From Jimgerdemannia flammicorona (Eukaryota > Mucoromycota > Endogonomycetes > Endogonales > Endogonaceae): a DNA stretch of 10,422 bases. A model generated the notes under the pieces. The model was given only the letters and a program-made list of their open reading frames with translations. It made no database searches and was not told the DNA's origin. Location of the stretch: assembly GCA_003990745.1 (NCBI GenBank), contig RBNI01007330.1:1-10422 (forward strand). Direction: 5' to 3'. The position numbers were made by a program, and so were the translations under genes. Position 1 is the stretch's first letter. The number at the start of each line of letters is the position of its first letter. Positions 1 through 7,900 of this stretch are shown here, one piece after another.

Positions 1-158
1 TATTATTGAGATATGATAACTCAATATATATATCAATATCATTATAGAAGATATTATCAATCAGTGTGATCAGTATGTGTAAATTCATATCATATGTATT
101 ATCTAATAAATCACTCTTTCTTCTCTGTATTCTAAAGAAGTACTATTATACAATAAAG
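1..158 (+). repeat. Probable 5' LTR remnant of the copia element
   Basis: This AT-rich stretch lies just upstream of the candidate primer-binding site, where the 5' LTR belongs. It starts with a 7-bp inverted repeat (TATTGAG at 4-10, CTCAATA at 20-26, 9-nt loop). It contains AATAAA at 105-110 and 152-157, usable as poly(A) signals. No second LTR is present for comparison and no clear TG...CA ends are visible (the window starts TA), so the boundaries are guesses from position. Confidence 0.4.
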
Positions 159-159
159 T

Positions 160-172
160 TTATGAGCCCCAC
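160..172 (+). other. Candidate primer-binding site, complementary to initiator tRNA-Met anticodon arm
   Basis: The sequence TTATGAGCCCCAC reads as the reverse complement of a GGGGCTCATAA-type stretch. That is the 5' side of the anticodon stem plus the CAT anticodon loop of eukaryotic initiator tRNA-Met. Drosophila copia and yeast Ty5 are known to prime with a half-tRNA cleaved in this loop, and this site has that layout just after the presumed LTR. The core match TTATGAGCCC is about 10 nt. The last CCAC depends on the host tRNA, which I cannot see. Confidence 0.5.
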
Positions 173-417
173 TAGTGCAAAGCAGCAATAACTATAGTAA
201 AAATATCTCTTTAATATATGCTATGCTATACACACAATACTACAATAGATCATGATGATCAAGAAGAGCAAGGAAGCTCAGATCAGCCAATCATGAGCAT
301 TCTGACAATAGTAGAAATAGTCTCCATTATGGGCATAACCATGGGTGTAACCATAATAGGTATGGAACAACAGTCTCTGTCATAAGTATAAATACAAGCA
401 AGAGGTCCATTCTGATC
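173..417 (+). other. Untranslated leader between primer-binding site and gag; no gene seen
   Basis: About 245 bp of AT-rich sequence with stops in all forward frames and no recognisable domain. By position it is the copia leader, perhaps with the lost gag start. I see no RNA gene or CRISPR-like repeat. Confidence 0.4.
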
Positions 418-1043
418 TTCAATGGGAAAGATTATGCTATTTGAGTATTCTATATAAAGAATCTCCTTGACAAATGTAGCTTAGTGGTCTATACAAAGCT
501 ACAAGTATAAATTTCACATTACAACACTAACAATGATTGCCAAGTACTATGGAGATTGCATTCATACTTTTGAATTTGCAAATGAAGCTCATAATGTATG
601 CTATGATAGTGTATGACATATAGGAGGCTCTATGCATTCATCATATTTAAGCATCCACATCAAATAGGTTTCACCTGAAATCATAGCTATTCAACATAAG
701 AAATAAGTCCAAGGAGTGTATCTGCGATTATGTCAATCATATTGATGATCTGGTAAATGAGGTGAATTCTGTCAGCATATCAATAGATTGTATTAGTGAT
801 GAAGACAAGGTTCTGGCACTTACAAGAGGCCTTCTCAAGATGTACAACATAGTTATTGCCACTATATACAAAAGCAAGAGCTTTGCAAACTATATACACA
901 TGATCACAAGCCTCATCAATGGGGAAATACACCAAGGAAATAGTCCTAATGGTACTGAAGATGATGATGAAAGGGCATTCTACAAGTTCCACATATGCAG
1001 CACTGGTGGCAAACATGGTCAACAGCAAAAGTGTGACCAATAA
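418..1043 (+). pseudogene. Copia gag remnant (N-terminal motif and UBN2-like core)
   Basis: Gag would form the virus-like particle. The reading opens in frame 1 at 418 with FNGKDYAI followed by TGA and V-F-Y. This matches the usual copia gag opening (F-x-G-x-N/D-Y-x-x-W), with the conserved Trp turned into TGA. Between about 500 and 700 I cannot follow the protein. In another frame (708-1040) it resumes with an amphipathic stretch (CDYVNHIDDLVNEVNSVS) and then EDKVLALTRGLLKMYN. That resembles the UBN2 gag core, in which a leucine-rich 'D-x-x-x-L-x-x-L-P-x-x-Y' segment is typical. It ends at TAA (1041-1043), probably a former CAA codon. At least one frameshift and several stops show it is inactive. 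Confidence 0.75.
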
Positions 1044-1106
1044 AGAGAAGGAACTCAAACCCAAAATCAATGCAATAGTAGCCAATCAGACAAGATCAAT
1101 GAGTAT

Positions 1107-1148
1107 TATTATTACTGCAGTAAGTATGGCTATATGCAGTGTAATTGC
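1107..1148 (+). pseudogene. Degenerate CCHC zinc knuckle at the end of copia gag
   Basis: In the same frame as the gag core, residues YYYCSKYGYMQCNC have exactly C-X2-C-X4-H-X4-C spacing. The first Cys is now Tyr (TAT at 1107) and the His is Tyr (TAT at 1131). The second and last Cys remain (1116 and 1146). Both losses are single transitions (TGT to TAT, CAT to TAT). The flanks are Lys/Glu-rich, as usual for nucleocapsid regions. The knuckle would have bound the element's RNA; with two ligands gone it cannot hold zinc. Confidence 0.7.
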
Positions 1149-1378
1149 TATTGTAAGGATAAGAAAAGTAGTGAAAATGAAAATAAGTGAGAAAAAGAAA
1201 AGTATAGAGGGAATTATGGCAAAGAGAAACATGGCAATACAAATACTACTGAAACTAATGAAAGTAGTAATCTATTTTTTGTGCAAGATAATGCCAGTTT
1301 TGCCAGATCTACCACCAATCTGTCATCTATAACTGATCAGGAAAACACTTTAGACTGATGAAAAGTGGCGATATTAGC

Positions 1379-1768
1379 AATTCTAGTGAATGGGCCAACA
1401 CAGCCAATGACAACAATATCTGGCTCATGGATTCAGGAGCCACACAATATATGACAGCCCACTGGGAGTAGTTCTCTATATATAAATTATTTGAATATCT
1501 GGTACCTATCAAACTGGGGAACAATAATGTAATCTATGCTCAAGGTAAAGGAAATGTGGGAATACATCTCCACGGGAATGTTGTCAAGCCTGTAGCCACT
1601 CTTGGGGATATACTATATACTTCAGAGATAGAAAAGAATCTCTTTTCCATAGGCAAGATGATGGGTCGAGACAATAAGGAGATGTATATATATCCAAAAG
1701 ATACAACTATATATGGCTTACATAGTAATAAATACAATAAGACATTGATAATAGCCTCAAAGTGAGAC
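1379..1768 (+). pseudogene. Copia protease remnant and following linker
   Basis: In frame 2 the peptide NNIWLMDSGATQYMT contains the aspartic protease signature D-S-G-A-T (Asp codon at 1430-1432). The preceding W-L-x-D context is typical of copia polyproteins. Reading continues past one TAG (1469) into GNVGIHLHGNVVKP and then ILYTSEIEKNLFSIGKM. This corresponds to the usual 'L-x-x-V-L-y-v-P-x-l-x-x-N-L-l-S-v' segment between protease and GAG-pre-integrase. The frame differs from the zinc knuckle, so a frameshift lies between about 1165 and 1379. The catalytic triad itself is intact. Confidence 0.85.
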
Positions 1769-2760
1769 AATCTATATATGATCAATAGCATACTGAATGA
1801 AGCAAAAGCCTTTATATACACAACAACAACTATGTGTAATATATACAATATATGGTATAAATATTTAGGGCATATCAGCAAATTGAACCTTGAATGAATG
1901 ATCAGAAATAGCTCAGTGAGTGGATTGCCAGCATATATACATCCAGATGACAACTTCTGTGAAGATTGCATGGTGAATAAGGCATTCTAGCACCCATTTG
2001 AAGAATGATGAAAGCATGTCTCAGAGATTCTAGATCTCATCTATACTGATATATGCAGCCTGATATATTACATTCCAGCAAAAGGTATTTCCTCACATTT
2101 ATTGATGATAATATGTATAAGGCATATATATATCTTCTATCAGTGAAAAGCAAAGCCTTGGAGAAATTTAAAGAATTTAAAGTGATTGCCAAGAATGAGA
2201 TAGGATGTAAAATATGTACTATATGCTCAGACAATGGCCAGAAGTATATGAATGACTAATTTAGGTAATTCCTGACAAAACATGATATATGCCATTAGAC
2301 AACAGCTCTCTATATGCCTCAGCAAAATGGCATGGTCGAGTAATTTAACTGTATAGTTGTAGAAATGGTACATATGATGATTAATATAGCTAGATTGGGA
2401 TACTCCTATTGGGCAGAAGCTGTGAATATAGTAGTATACATCTGCAACTGGTGTATATCTTGATTGTTAAGCAAGAACTCTGGTAATAAGTATTCCAGGG
2501 ATACTGATTGTACTCCTGAGGAATTATAGAGTGGAATGAAGCTGGACATATCCCATCTATGGATCTTCAGTTGCGAGGCATATGTCCTCAATAAAAGTAA
2601 TGTAAATCAGTATAAATTTGAGCCAAAGGCCAGTAAGCACGTCCTTCTAGAGTATAGTGGGAAATCATATAGGCTCTGGAATCTATGTATAAGACACATG
2701 ATGATTTTGCATAATGTACAGTTCAGAGAAAAGGGAGATTCAGAGACCCATGTGGATATA
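1769..2760 (+). pseudogene. Copia integrase remnant (HHCC, D-D-X35-E)
   Basis: The integrase would insert the cDNA into the genome. The zinc-binding part starts in frame 2 with W-Y-K-Y-L-G-H (1853-1873), equivalent to W-H-x-x-L-G-H with the first His now Tyr. It continues to C-E-D-C (1958-1969). The catalytic core follows: first Asp in IYTDIC (codon 2048-2050), second Asp in CSDNGQ (2230-2232), and Glu in PQQNGMVE (2338-2340). The second Asp and the Glu are separated by exactly 35 residues, the classic retroviral-type spacing. A frameshift from frame 2 to frame 1 falls near 2070-2095, between the first and second Asp. Stops include TAA right after the catalytic Glu. YICNWC (2437-2454) replaces the usual Y-I-x-N-R-x context, with Arg codons apparently changed to TGC and TGG. 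The C-terminal region runs to about 2760. Confidence 0.87.
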
Positions 2761-3058
2761 TTGGTTGAGACATCTATATTCCAGCCAGTGCAACCACCTT
2801 TAACATCTCTGAAGGCTCAAGTAGTGAATCAAAATTATTATTAACCACTATATAAGCTTGAGCCAATATTACCTGAAGAATCAGAAGAAATGACTGAGAT
2901 CAAAGGTGATGATGAATCCTCTGATAATGAGGAATCCATTAAGAGTAAGGGCAAGCAAAAGCCAAAGTATAAGTCTAGAAATGAGATGTGTTCTGATTTA
3001 GGGAGTTATTGAGATACACTAGTAAGCCTAAGGTAATAACACAAAGATCATATGAGCT
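2761..3058 (+). pseudogene. Acidic/basic linker between copia integrase and reverse transcriptase
   Basis: Frame 1 reads with few breaks through a low-complexity acidic stretch (EESEEMTE, then DDESSDNEE). A lysine-rich stretch (KSKGKQKPKYK) follows. This is typical of the poorly conserved linker at this point in copia polyproteins. In-frame stops include TAA near 2842 and TGA near 3010. Confidence 0.6.
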
Positions 3059-3270
3059 ATGCTGATGCATATGAATGCATATACATCATGACGTCTAGTG
3101 AGCCATATACATATAACAAGGCTATGTAATGCCTGGACAGCAAGAAATGGGAACACACAATAGATGAGGAATATGATTTGCTCATCGAAAACAGTACCTG
3201 GGACTTGGTATCTCTTCTACAAAACCATCAAGCAATAGGATCCAAATGGGTGTATAAGATAAAGTACAAT
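3059..3270 (+). pseudogene. Truncated N-terminus of copia reverse transcriptase
   Basis: Frame 1 shows SSEPYTYNKAM, a stop, then CLDSKKWEHTIDEEYDLLIENSTWDLV and finally KWVYKIKYN at 3244-3270. These match the opening of the RVT_2 family: 'A-x-x-x-x-x-W-x-x-A-M-x-x-E-x-x-x-L-x-x-N-x-T-W-x-L-V-x-x-P' followed by 'K-W-V-x-x-x-K'. The family normally continues with a polar, charged segment (K-x-R-L-V-A-x-G). Here the reading dissolves immediately after KYN(A), so the domain lost its active site. The cut is sharp, which favours an insertion or deletion breakpoint over gradual decay. Confidence 0.85.
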
Positions 3271-3451
3271 GCACCTTTCTCAGCTATCATTCATATTATA
3301 TACACTTTTACAACACACTTTCAAGTCATTTAATAAAAAAGATACTAAGGCAATAGCAAACAGCAAACAATCTGGGGTACATACTAGGCAGGGCAGCCCT
3401 AGTGCATTCAACTGGCAGCAGGTGGGGAGAGGTCCTGGCCTGGGGGGAGGC
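3271..3451 (+). other. Junction between copia element and LINE; probable LINE 5' UTR
   Basis: The first 100 bp remain AT-rich (including TTAATAAAAAAG near 3330-3342) and match neither element's proteins. Composition switches to GC- and purine-rich near 3370-3390. The true LINE 5' end lies somewhere in 3271-3390. The candidate target-site sequence is the copia-derived TACAATGCA at about 3265-3273. A second copy after the poly(A) tail would settle this, but it falls outside the window. Confidence 0.45.
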
Positions 3452-5380
3452 ATGAGGGAGCTGTTGGCAGAAGGATGAGAAGGGGAAGGAGGCAGCAGTG
3501 GCAGACAGGGGTCTGGGAGGGTGAGCTTTGCAGAGACAGTGAAGGGGAGACAGCAGATATCTGGGTTAAAGAGTTGGCTGAGGAAAGGAAAGGAGATGGA
3601 GAAGACAGCAGTTCACGGGAGTGTAGTCCTTGGTGGTGAGGGCAGTGGAGCTGAGGAAGTAGTGGCTGGGGAGAGCATGATGGCTGATGATAATGGGACT
3701 GCTAATCTGGAAAAAAATCCAGATGTGATAGCTGATGGCATGGCTGAGTGATTGAGGCTTAGAAGGTGAGAAGATTTGGCAGATGGTGTGATGGGCCTGG
3801 CAGTGGCTCTGTTACTCAAGAAATCAATCTTGGTATTTGCAGTGACGTTGTACTTCTGGGGCCTGGTAGTGGTAGTGAAAATGGTGCTAGGGCTTATCAT
3901 TAAGCAGATGGCTAGAGTGGTATCCATAAAATTTCTGAAGAGATTGGAGGGAGTAGAGGTAGGCTTTGAGGAGACTGAGCCTCTGGAGAAAGTGCTGAAG
4001 GTTAGATTGATAGTTGGGGAGGTGTGTGTTCTGATGGCATGCTACCTGAAATAAGACCCCAGGGTGGTCCAACTGCTGGTGAAAAAAGTGCCCATGGTGA
4101 TGGCAGTGGAGATGAGAAGGAGAGTCAAGGAGATTATGGTGGAATATAGAGAGGTGGTGGATATCAGATTCAGAGTCTGGGAAGGGACCTCACTTAGGAC
4201 TGGAGATGTGGATGTGAGGATTCAGCTAGCAGAGAAAGAAGCTACTGGGAAGGCAAGGGACTGGCCTTCAGAGATGGTCTGGGGGGCGATCTTATGCAAG
4301 GTGACAAGGGTAAAGGGGAGTGAGGAGGAGAAAGAGGACTTACTGGAGGCACTGGAAGAGCTGAGTGGAGTGGTGAAGCAGCAGGCAAAGGCTTAGATAG
4401 CTTTTGTGGAGTCAATATACTTGGAGGTGGTGGATGGGAAGCAGATTCGAGTGGATAAGGGGCAATGGGAAAAAGCTCAGAGGCATAAGCATCAGAAGGA
4501 GCTACTAGCTAAGTTGGAAAGTTAACCACAGAAGGAGGTAGGTGGAATGGTAGAAACAGGGGGTGCCAGGGTAAGTGTCTGGGCTGGTGAGGATGGTGGG
4601 AGTACAGGGAAGGGGACAGGAGAGGATAGAAAAGTAGCTGGCAATGACCTGTATACTGATGGTATGTTGGAGGTCTGGAAAGAGGACTGAGAGGGATCAC
4701 CTACTCCTACTCCTCTTATCAGATGAGGTCCAGTTTCCCAGAGTAGGGTGGGAGAGGATGTGCCAATGAAGGGGGCCCAGTAAGTGCAATTTGGAGTTCC
4801 TGAGGTAGCGAATGGAGAACAGATGGTGGCAGTTGGAGAGGAGGAACTGATGGATGTCTCAGAGGTGTGGGATGAGGCTGTGAGTACTGGGGCTGACACT
4901 ACGATGTTGGATGGCAGGAGACCAGTGACCCCTGGGGGGAAGGAGGTGGGAAACCTACTTTGAATGTGCAGGATGATGAACAACCTGGTGGCTGAAGAGT
5001 TGGGGGAGGTGGACTTGAGAGTAATGAGCAATGAGCATTGGGTATGGATCCTGCAGAGGGAGGGTGTGGAGTTGGTATTGAAGGCTGAGATTCTTGTGGT
5101 ATATCTGAAGAAGGAAGGGTATGAGATAGATAAGGAGCAGGAGGTAGAGCTAGCAGAAATTGCTGGCAAGAGGGCCAAATACTATTGGGCCAAGTGACAT
5201 AGATTGCAGCTCTGGCAGGAGGCCTGCCTGGAGTACTGAGAGGAGTTTGAGAAGAAGGCAGATGGGGAGATGAATGAGCTGTTGGCCAGATTGGAGGCTC
5301 AGAGGGCTGAAGAGAAGACAGTGACTGTGGAATATAATCTGGACATAGTACAGGAAGAGATGAATATGGAGCAGTAGGGA
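3452..5380 (+). pseudogene. LINE ORF1 pseudogene (gag-like RNA-binding protein), broken
   Basis: ORF1 proteins of LINEs bind the element RNA and escort it. The likely start is ATG 3452 (MRELLAEG, then TGA). A G/S-rich stretch and VSFAETVKG (3521-3547) follow, resembling the S-F-A-x-x-V-K-G motif near the N-terminus of many non-LTR ORF1/gag proteins. The same frame can be read to about 5378 through roughly a dozen stops. It includes a helical, charged stretch at about 4310-4525 (LLEALEELSGVVKQQAKA, then ending LLAKLES). A Glu/Lys-rich coiled-coil-like end lies at about 5090-5370. Between 3750 and 4230 another frame gives a Gly/Ser/Asp-rich peptide (GDGSGDEKESQGDYGG), so the true reading may shift there. 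I see no CCHC knuckle. Stops such as TGA and TAG fit CGA and CAG/TGG decay. Assigned mainly from position and the motif. Confidence 0.6.
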
Positions 5381-5435
5381 TGAACTGGATAAACACACCA
5401 TACTTCATTATGAATAGTACAACCAACATTTTTCT

Positions 5436-6144
5436 TTGAACATAAATGGGTTACAGGGTACTTATCGACATAGGAACATTTTTACTTGGCTGAAGGGATT
5501 GGAGGCCGATCTCTTCCTCTTGCAGGATATTAGGTGTAAAGATGATTTGGATAGACTAGAATGGATGAAGGAATGGAGAGGTGAGGTAGTTTGGAAGGGA
5601 AAGGTTGGGATTCTGATACAGAAAGGCAGAGGGGAGATAAGGAATATGCAGAGCTGGGGAGATAGATTGGTCTGGGGTGAGTGGATACATACAGGATGGG
5701 AGCTGGTCACAGTGGGCTCCTATTACTGCCCCACTGTATGGGGTGAGCATGTAGATTGGGTAAAGGGCCTTCAGGAGAGTGGGATCCTTGCAGAGGCTGG
5801 AGTAGATATGCTTGGTGGAGACTACAATATGGTCTGAGATGTACTGTTGGATAGAACAGATAGAGGATGGGGAGCTGAGAGTTGAAGTGGTGGACTGGCA
5901 GCATAGGAGGAAGTAGAAAGGCTGAGTACTCTGATAGATACAGGTCAGGAGTGCTGGGGGGATAGGAGGGTATACATGCATTGGGCAGGAGGCTTGGAGA
6001 TGAGAATTGATTGGATTCTGATGGCCAGCTACTGGGGCTTAGATGTTTGGAAGTCACTGGTGTCCTTGGTTGGATCATTGGGGGCTTTTAGGACAGGGGC
6101 AATTTGGGGGGAGTGGGGATGGGCCTGGACATTGGTACCTCAAT
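5436..6144 (+). pseudogene. ORF2 endonuclease domain (EEP family) and post-EN motif
   Basis: Motifs of the exonuclease-endonuclease-phosphatase fold appear in order. LNINGL carries the catalytic Asn near 5442. LLQDIR (5517-5534) stands where LLQET/QE is usual, so the metal-binding Glu is Asp here (codon 5526). GGDYN (5814-5828) equals GDFN. RIDWI (6003-6017) equals RIDRI with Arg to Trp (CGG to TGG). LDHW (6070-6081) equals SDHW with Ser to Leu (TCG to TTG); the catalytic His remains at 6076. The last motif is in frame 1 while the others are in frame 0, so a frameshift lies at about 6055-6068. GPGHWYLN at 6121-6144 matches the conserved G-x-G-x-W-x-x-N block found just after EN in many LINEs. 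It would have nicked the target DNA. Confidence 0.85.
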
Positions 6145-6779
6145 TCCTCCTTATTAGATGATAAGATCTGGTAGGATGGGTGGGCTGCAGACATTCAACT
6201 GAGGATAGAGTGTTGGAGACAGAAAGGTGCCCCAGTTGGTGTTTGGTGGTTGTAGATGAAAGAGATGGCCAGGATCTACTGAAGTAAGGCTGGCAATAAG
6301 GCTGGGAAACAGAGGAGGTGATGGGTGAGATGGGCTTTTAGTAGACTGTCTAGACTCTTGGAGGATTGGGTGAGACTGGCAATATTAGAGAAGGAGGAGA
6401 ATTGGAGATCAATGAGGGCAAAAAAGGAGGTTGGTGAACTACAACAGGTATTGCAGGAGGAGGAAGAGGCAAAGGTGCAGAGCTTGGCAGCATGGCTCTA
6501 TTGGCAGGGTTTGGAAGAAGGGGAGAGACCCTCTAAGTATCTCACAAGAGCCCTCCAGGCAAGAAGAGTACAGCAAAGGTGGGAGGGGGTGCTTGACTCT
6601 GATGGTATACTGGTGCATGGTATACAAGACATTCTTGGATCTTTAAAGAAGCATTGGAGAGGATTGTGGAGTGAGAAGGAGGGTGGGGCAGATGTTGAGG
6701 CCATTGACCAAGCTTTAGAGAATTGGTACCCCCTGCAAATAGATGGGTTGGGAGACTTGGTGTTGCCAGTATAAGAAGA
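6145..6779 (+). pseudogene. ORF2 linker between endonuclease and reverse transcriptase
   Basis: Frame 1 is open from 6325 to 6774 and readable upstream through a few stops. The segment is Glu/Lys/Leu-rich (EVGELQQVLQEEEEAK), then GERPSKYLTRALQARR. That second piece matches the conserved G-E-r-p-T/S-K-y-F motif ahead of LINE RT domains. Near its end, YPLQIDGLGDLVLPV precedes a stop and the RT N-terminus. No enzymatic motif is expected here. Confidence 0.75.
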
Positions 6780-7900
6780 GGAGATCCACTAGGTTCTTGC
6801 CATGACATCACTGAGTACAGTACCTGGGGAGGATGGTTTGCCCTGGGACTTCTGGAAGAAGATAGTGAGGATCCTAGGAGTACTGAGTGAGATGACAGCA
6901 TTGTGTAATTTGATTCTACAGACAGAGAGATGGGTGGGGGAACAGGATCTGGGGTTGGTAACATTGCTCTATAAGAACAAATAAAGGTGAGAGGACTGGA
7001 AGAACTGGAGGCTGATTATACTATGTATAGACAGAAAGTTAGTTACTAAGGTAGTGGTCACAAGGCTACAGAATGTGGCCCAGCAAGTCTTGGGTGTTGA
7101 GCAGAGGGGCTTTATAGGAGGCTGGCTCATTAGGGATGGCACAGCCTGGGTGCATAAAGTTATTGAAGGGGCACAAACTAGTGGATTGGATGGATACCTG
7201 GTCTTTTTGGACCAGGAGAAGACTTATGACTGGGTGAGATGAGTCTGGCTGGTGAAAGTATTGAATAGGACTGGAGTTCCATGCCAGTTCAGATCAGCAA
7301 TGGTCAGCCTACTGGAAGGGAGTAGGCCTGCACTCATGTGTAATGGACATAGAGGGGTAGCATTTCCCCTGGATAGGGCAGTGCCCCAGAGGGGTCCACT
7401 GCCCCCCTTCTGTATACCCTTTCCCTGGAACCCTTAATGGATAGAATCAGGCAGAAGATAGTAGGGCTCTCTATCTTTGGCATTGGGTGGAAAGTAGGGG
7501 CCTTTGCAGATGACATAGTGATTGGACTGGGATCTATTGCTGATGTGAAGGAGCTTAAGGAGATGGTGGAGTGGTATGAGGAGAACTCTGGTGCTAAACT
7601 TAATTGACATAAGTATGAAACAATAGTGTTAGGCAATGGTCTGGTGGGAGGGGAGGTTATTGGAACAATCATCCCTGCTGATGAGACAGTATAGTACTTG
7701 GGTATCTATCTGTTGGTATATGGGTCGGTTCTACCCAGACTTTGGTGGAAGCAGCTGGTTAGAATCTGGTGAGAGACCTTGCAGAGTTGGGGGGGTTGTC
7801 AATTGTCTCTGGCAGGGTGGGTCTTGATTTTGAACATCTACTAGCTGCCGAAGTTGTGGTATCTGGCTTATTATCTGGACTTTCTAGTCTGGGTGGTGAA
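6780..7900 (+). pseudogene. ORF2 reverse transcriptase domain, frameshifted
   Basis: RVT_1-type blocks in order: VPGEDGLPWDFWK (about 6820-6860), LVTLLYKNK (6955-6981), the NWRLI/KLVTKVV region, then EQRGFIGG with R-to-W at the usual G-R position. Motif A is FLDQEKTYDWV (7204-7236) with the catalytic Asp at 7210-7212. Motif B region is RAVPQRGPLPP, equivalent to R-G-V-R-Q-G-x-P-L-S-P, in frame 1. The reading then slips to frame 0 for LYTLSLEPLM and motif C, FADDIV (7503-7520), with both catalytic Asp codons intact at 7509 and 7512. YLGIYL (7695-7712) and a SLAGWVLI segment (S-L-A-G-R-V-L-I in relatives) mark the thumb. The slip is explained by one base missing from the C-run 7402-7407. Stops include TGA 7240 and TAG 7692. 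Confidence 0.9.

Larger units (their letters stand above)
1..3270 (+). mobile_element. Decayed, 3'-truncated Ty1/copia LTR retrotransposon
   Basis: Copia-type domains follow in order on the + strand: gag core, CCHC knuckle, DSGAT protease, GAG-pre-integrase HHCC, DD35E integrase, then the start of the reverse transcriptase. Integrase before RT is the diagnostic Ty1/copia (Pseudoviridae) order. The pieces occupy all three forward frames (1, 0, 2, then 1) and are broken by many TAA/TAG/TGA codons, so the copy is dead. It is much more AT-rich than the sequence after 3380. Homology ends after the RT N-terminal motif near 3270, so the RT active site (YVDD), RNase H and the 3' LTR are not in this window. 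They may lie beyond the inserted LINE. The left boundary is uncertain because the window may begin at or inside the LTR. Confidence 0.88.

Noticed and set aside
1540..1971. Minus-strand 143-residue ORF with hydrophobic stretches that look like membrane segments
   Set aside because: It is antisense to the copia protease/integrase region, whose motifs (DSGAT, LGH, CX2C) are clear on the + strand. Hydrophobicity follows from AT-rich antisense codons.
3269..3478. 69-residue + strand ORF spanning the copia/LINE junction as a possible new gene
   Set aside because: It joins AT-rich junction sequence to the presumed ORF1 start in the same frame. It has no domain, and its length is expected by chance.
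4522..5429. Minus-strand ORFs of 218 and 176 residues rich in Ser, Pro and Leu
   Set aside because: They are the antisense of purine-rich ORF1, have low-complexity composition and no recognisable domain. The + strand carries the LINE reading on both sides.
5707..6078. Minus-strand 123-residue Pro/Ser-rich ORF opposite the endonuclease
   Set aside because: The + strand shows GDYN and RIDWI motifs in the right order, so the minus ORF is a shadow.
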